64,000 bases of DNA from Clostridia bacterium (GTDB taxonomy: Bacteria; Bacillota; Clostridia; Christensenellales; UBA1242), in NCBI GenBank assembly GCA_022793335.1, contig JAAWCQ010000009.1:1-64000 (forward strand). Direction: 5' to 3'. The position numbers and the translations under genes were made by a program. A model generated the notes under the pieces. It ran no database searches. It saw nothing but the letters and a program-made list of their open reading frames with translations, and had not been told where the DNA came from. The first letter of the stretch is position 1; every line of letters starts with the position of its first letter. Positions 63,626 through 64,000 of the stretch are shown here, one piece after another.

Positions 63626-64000
63626 ATGAGCGAGAAAAAACTGATTACTCCTCGAAAATTGTCAGGCTTTATGGAACTTGAGCCAAGCAAGCAGATGATA
63701 TTTGACCAGATGAAAGAAAAAATCAAATCTGTATATCAAAAATTTGCTTTTATGCCTCTAGATACCCCTGTTTTAGAGCTTAGCGAAATCCTTCTTGCAA
63801 AGTCTGGCGGAGAGATTGACAAAGAGCTTTACGCTTTCACAAAAGGCGACACTGCTGTTTGTATGAGATATGACCTCACCGTTCCACTTGCAAGATTTGT
63901 GGCTATGAATGAGCCAAACCTCACCTTCCCTTTCAAGCGTTATCAAATAGGAAAGGTATTTAGAGGCGAGCGCGCTCAAAAAGGCCGTTTCAGAGAATTT
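63626..64000 (+). CDS. hisS: Histidyl-tRNA synthetase (5' part, truncated by window end)
   Basis: The first 125 codons, from ATG 63626 with AAAGGAG 5 nt upstream. Residues seen include RKLSGFMELEPSKQMIFDQM, then the class II motif region VCMRYDLTVPLARFVA and FRGERAQKGRFREF (motif 2 with its Arg). HisRS charges tRNA-His. The frame runs off the window edge. It lies after the candidate oriC gap. Confidence 0.93.
   Translation, partial: MSEKKLITPRKLSGFMELEPSKQMIFDQMKEKIKSVYQKFAFMPLDTPVLELSEILLAKSGGEIDKELYAFTKGDTAVCMRYDLTVPLARFVAMNEPNLTFPFKRYQIGKVFRGERAQKGRFREF

Noticed and set aside
63773-63979. Frame antisense to hisS
   Set aside because: It is the complement of well-conserved HisRS coding sequence.

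Overview
The window is an AT-rich chromosomal segment from a Gram-positive-type bacterium, most likely an uncultured Clostridia-like Bacillota. Pointers are strong AGGAGG ribosome sites, the B. subtilis-like order mrnC-rlmB-sigH, the rpmG-secE-nusG-rplK-rplA block, a zinc-tailed SecA, a fused AdhE, a BclA-like collagen protein, and cell-surface giants anchored by a C-terminal membrane helix. TGG encodes Trp and TGA is a stop, so the standard code applies. No phage, transposase or CRISPR array was seen.

Layout. 0.1-2.2 kb: two small proteins and a collagen-like surface protein. 2.3-7.6 kb: a minus-strand cassette. Its upstream part (GNAT acetyltransferase, radical SAM/SPASM enzyme, divergent SelO-like pseudokinase, small Ser/Tyr-rich protein) is bounded by a promoter and a terminator; a methyltransferase-like gene and rdgB follow. 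7.7-8.4 kb: an FAD oxidoreductase with its middle deleted. 8.6-12.8 kb: adhE and aspartase, convergent on a shared terminator. 13-27.6 kb: a transglutaminase-like surface protein, tRNA-Ser, a nucleoside hydrolase, a GT2 glycosyltransferase and a 2855-residue surface protein. 28-35 kb (minus): rplA, rplK, nusG, secE, rpmG, an orphan HicB-like gene, a nucleotidyltransferase and secA. 35.2-41.8 kb: a 2169-residue protein with nine 26-residue repeats. 41.9-51 kb: ychF, mrnC, rlmB, sigH, a MetRS-like protein with altered signature motifs, a 27-codon mini-gene, an ABC exporter, an M18 aminopeptidase and a small regulator. 51.4-51.8 kb: initiator tRNA-fMet followed by 101-bp repeats carrying its 3' end. 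51.9-55.3 kb: small unknown and membrane proteins. 55.4-63 kb: gyrB, a DUF488 gene, a MazG-like gene, gyrA and a HelD-like helicase. 63.0-63.6 kb: an AT-rich gap with three good DnaA boxes (candidate oriC), then the 5' part of hisS.

The best candidate for an undescribed system is the GNAT / radical SAM / SelO-like / Ser-rich protein operon at 3.7-7.6 kb. It has the genes expected of a peptide- or protein-modification pathway: a possible substrate, two unusual modifying enzymes and an acetyltransferase, under one near-leaderless promoter. The SelO-like protein keeps the Lys, Glu, Asn and metal-binding Asp of the family but has Gly where the catalytic Asp should be. Other items to follow are the tRNA-fMet repeat array, the MetRS-like protein without KMSKS lysines, the 27-codon unit before the ABC exporter, and the candidate origin.

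All family calls come from reading motifs in the translated sequence. No database search was run.
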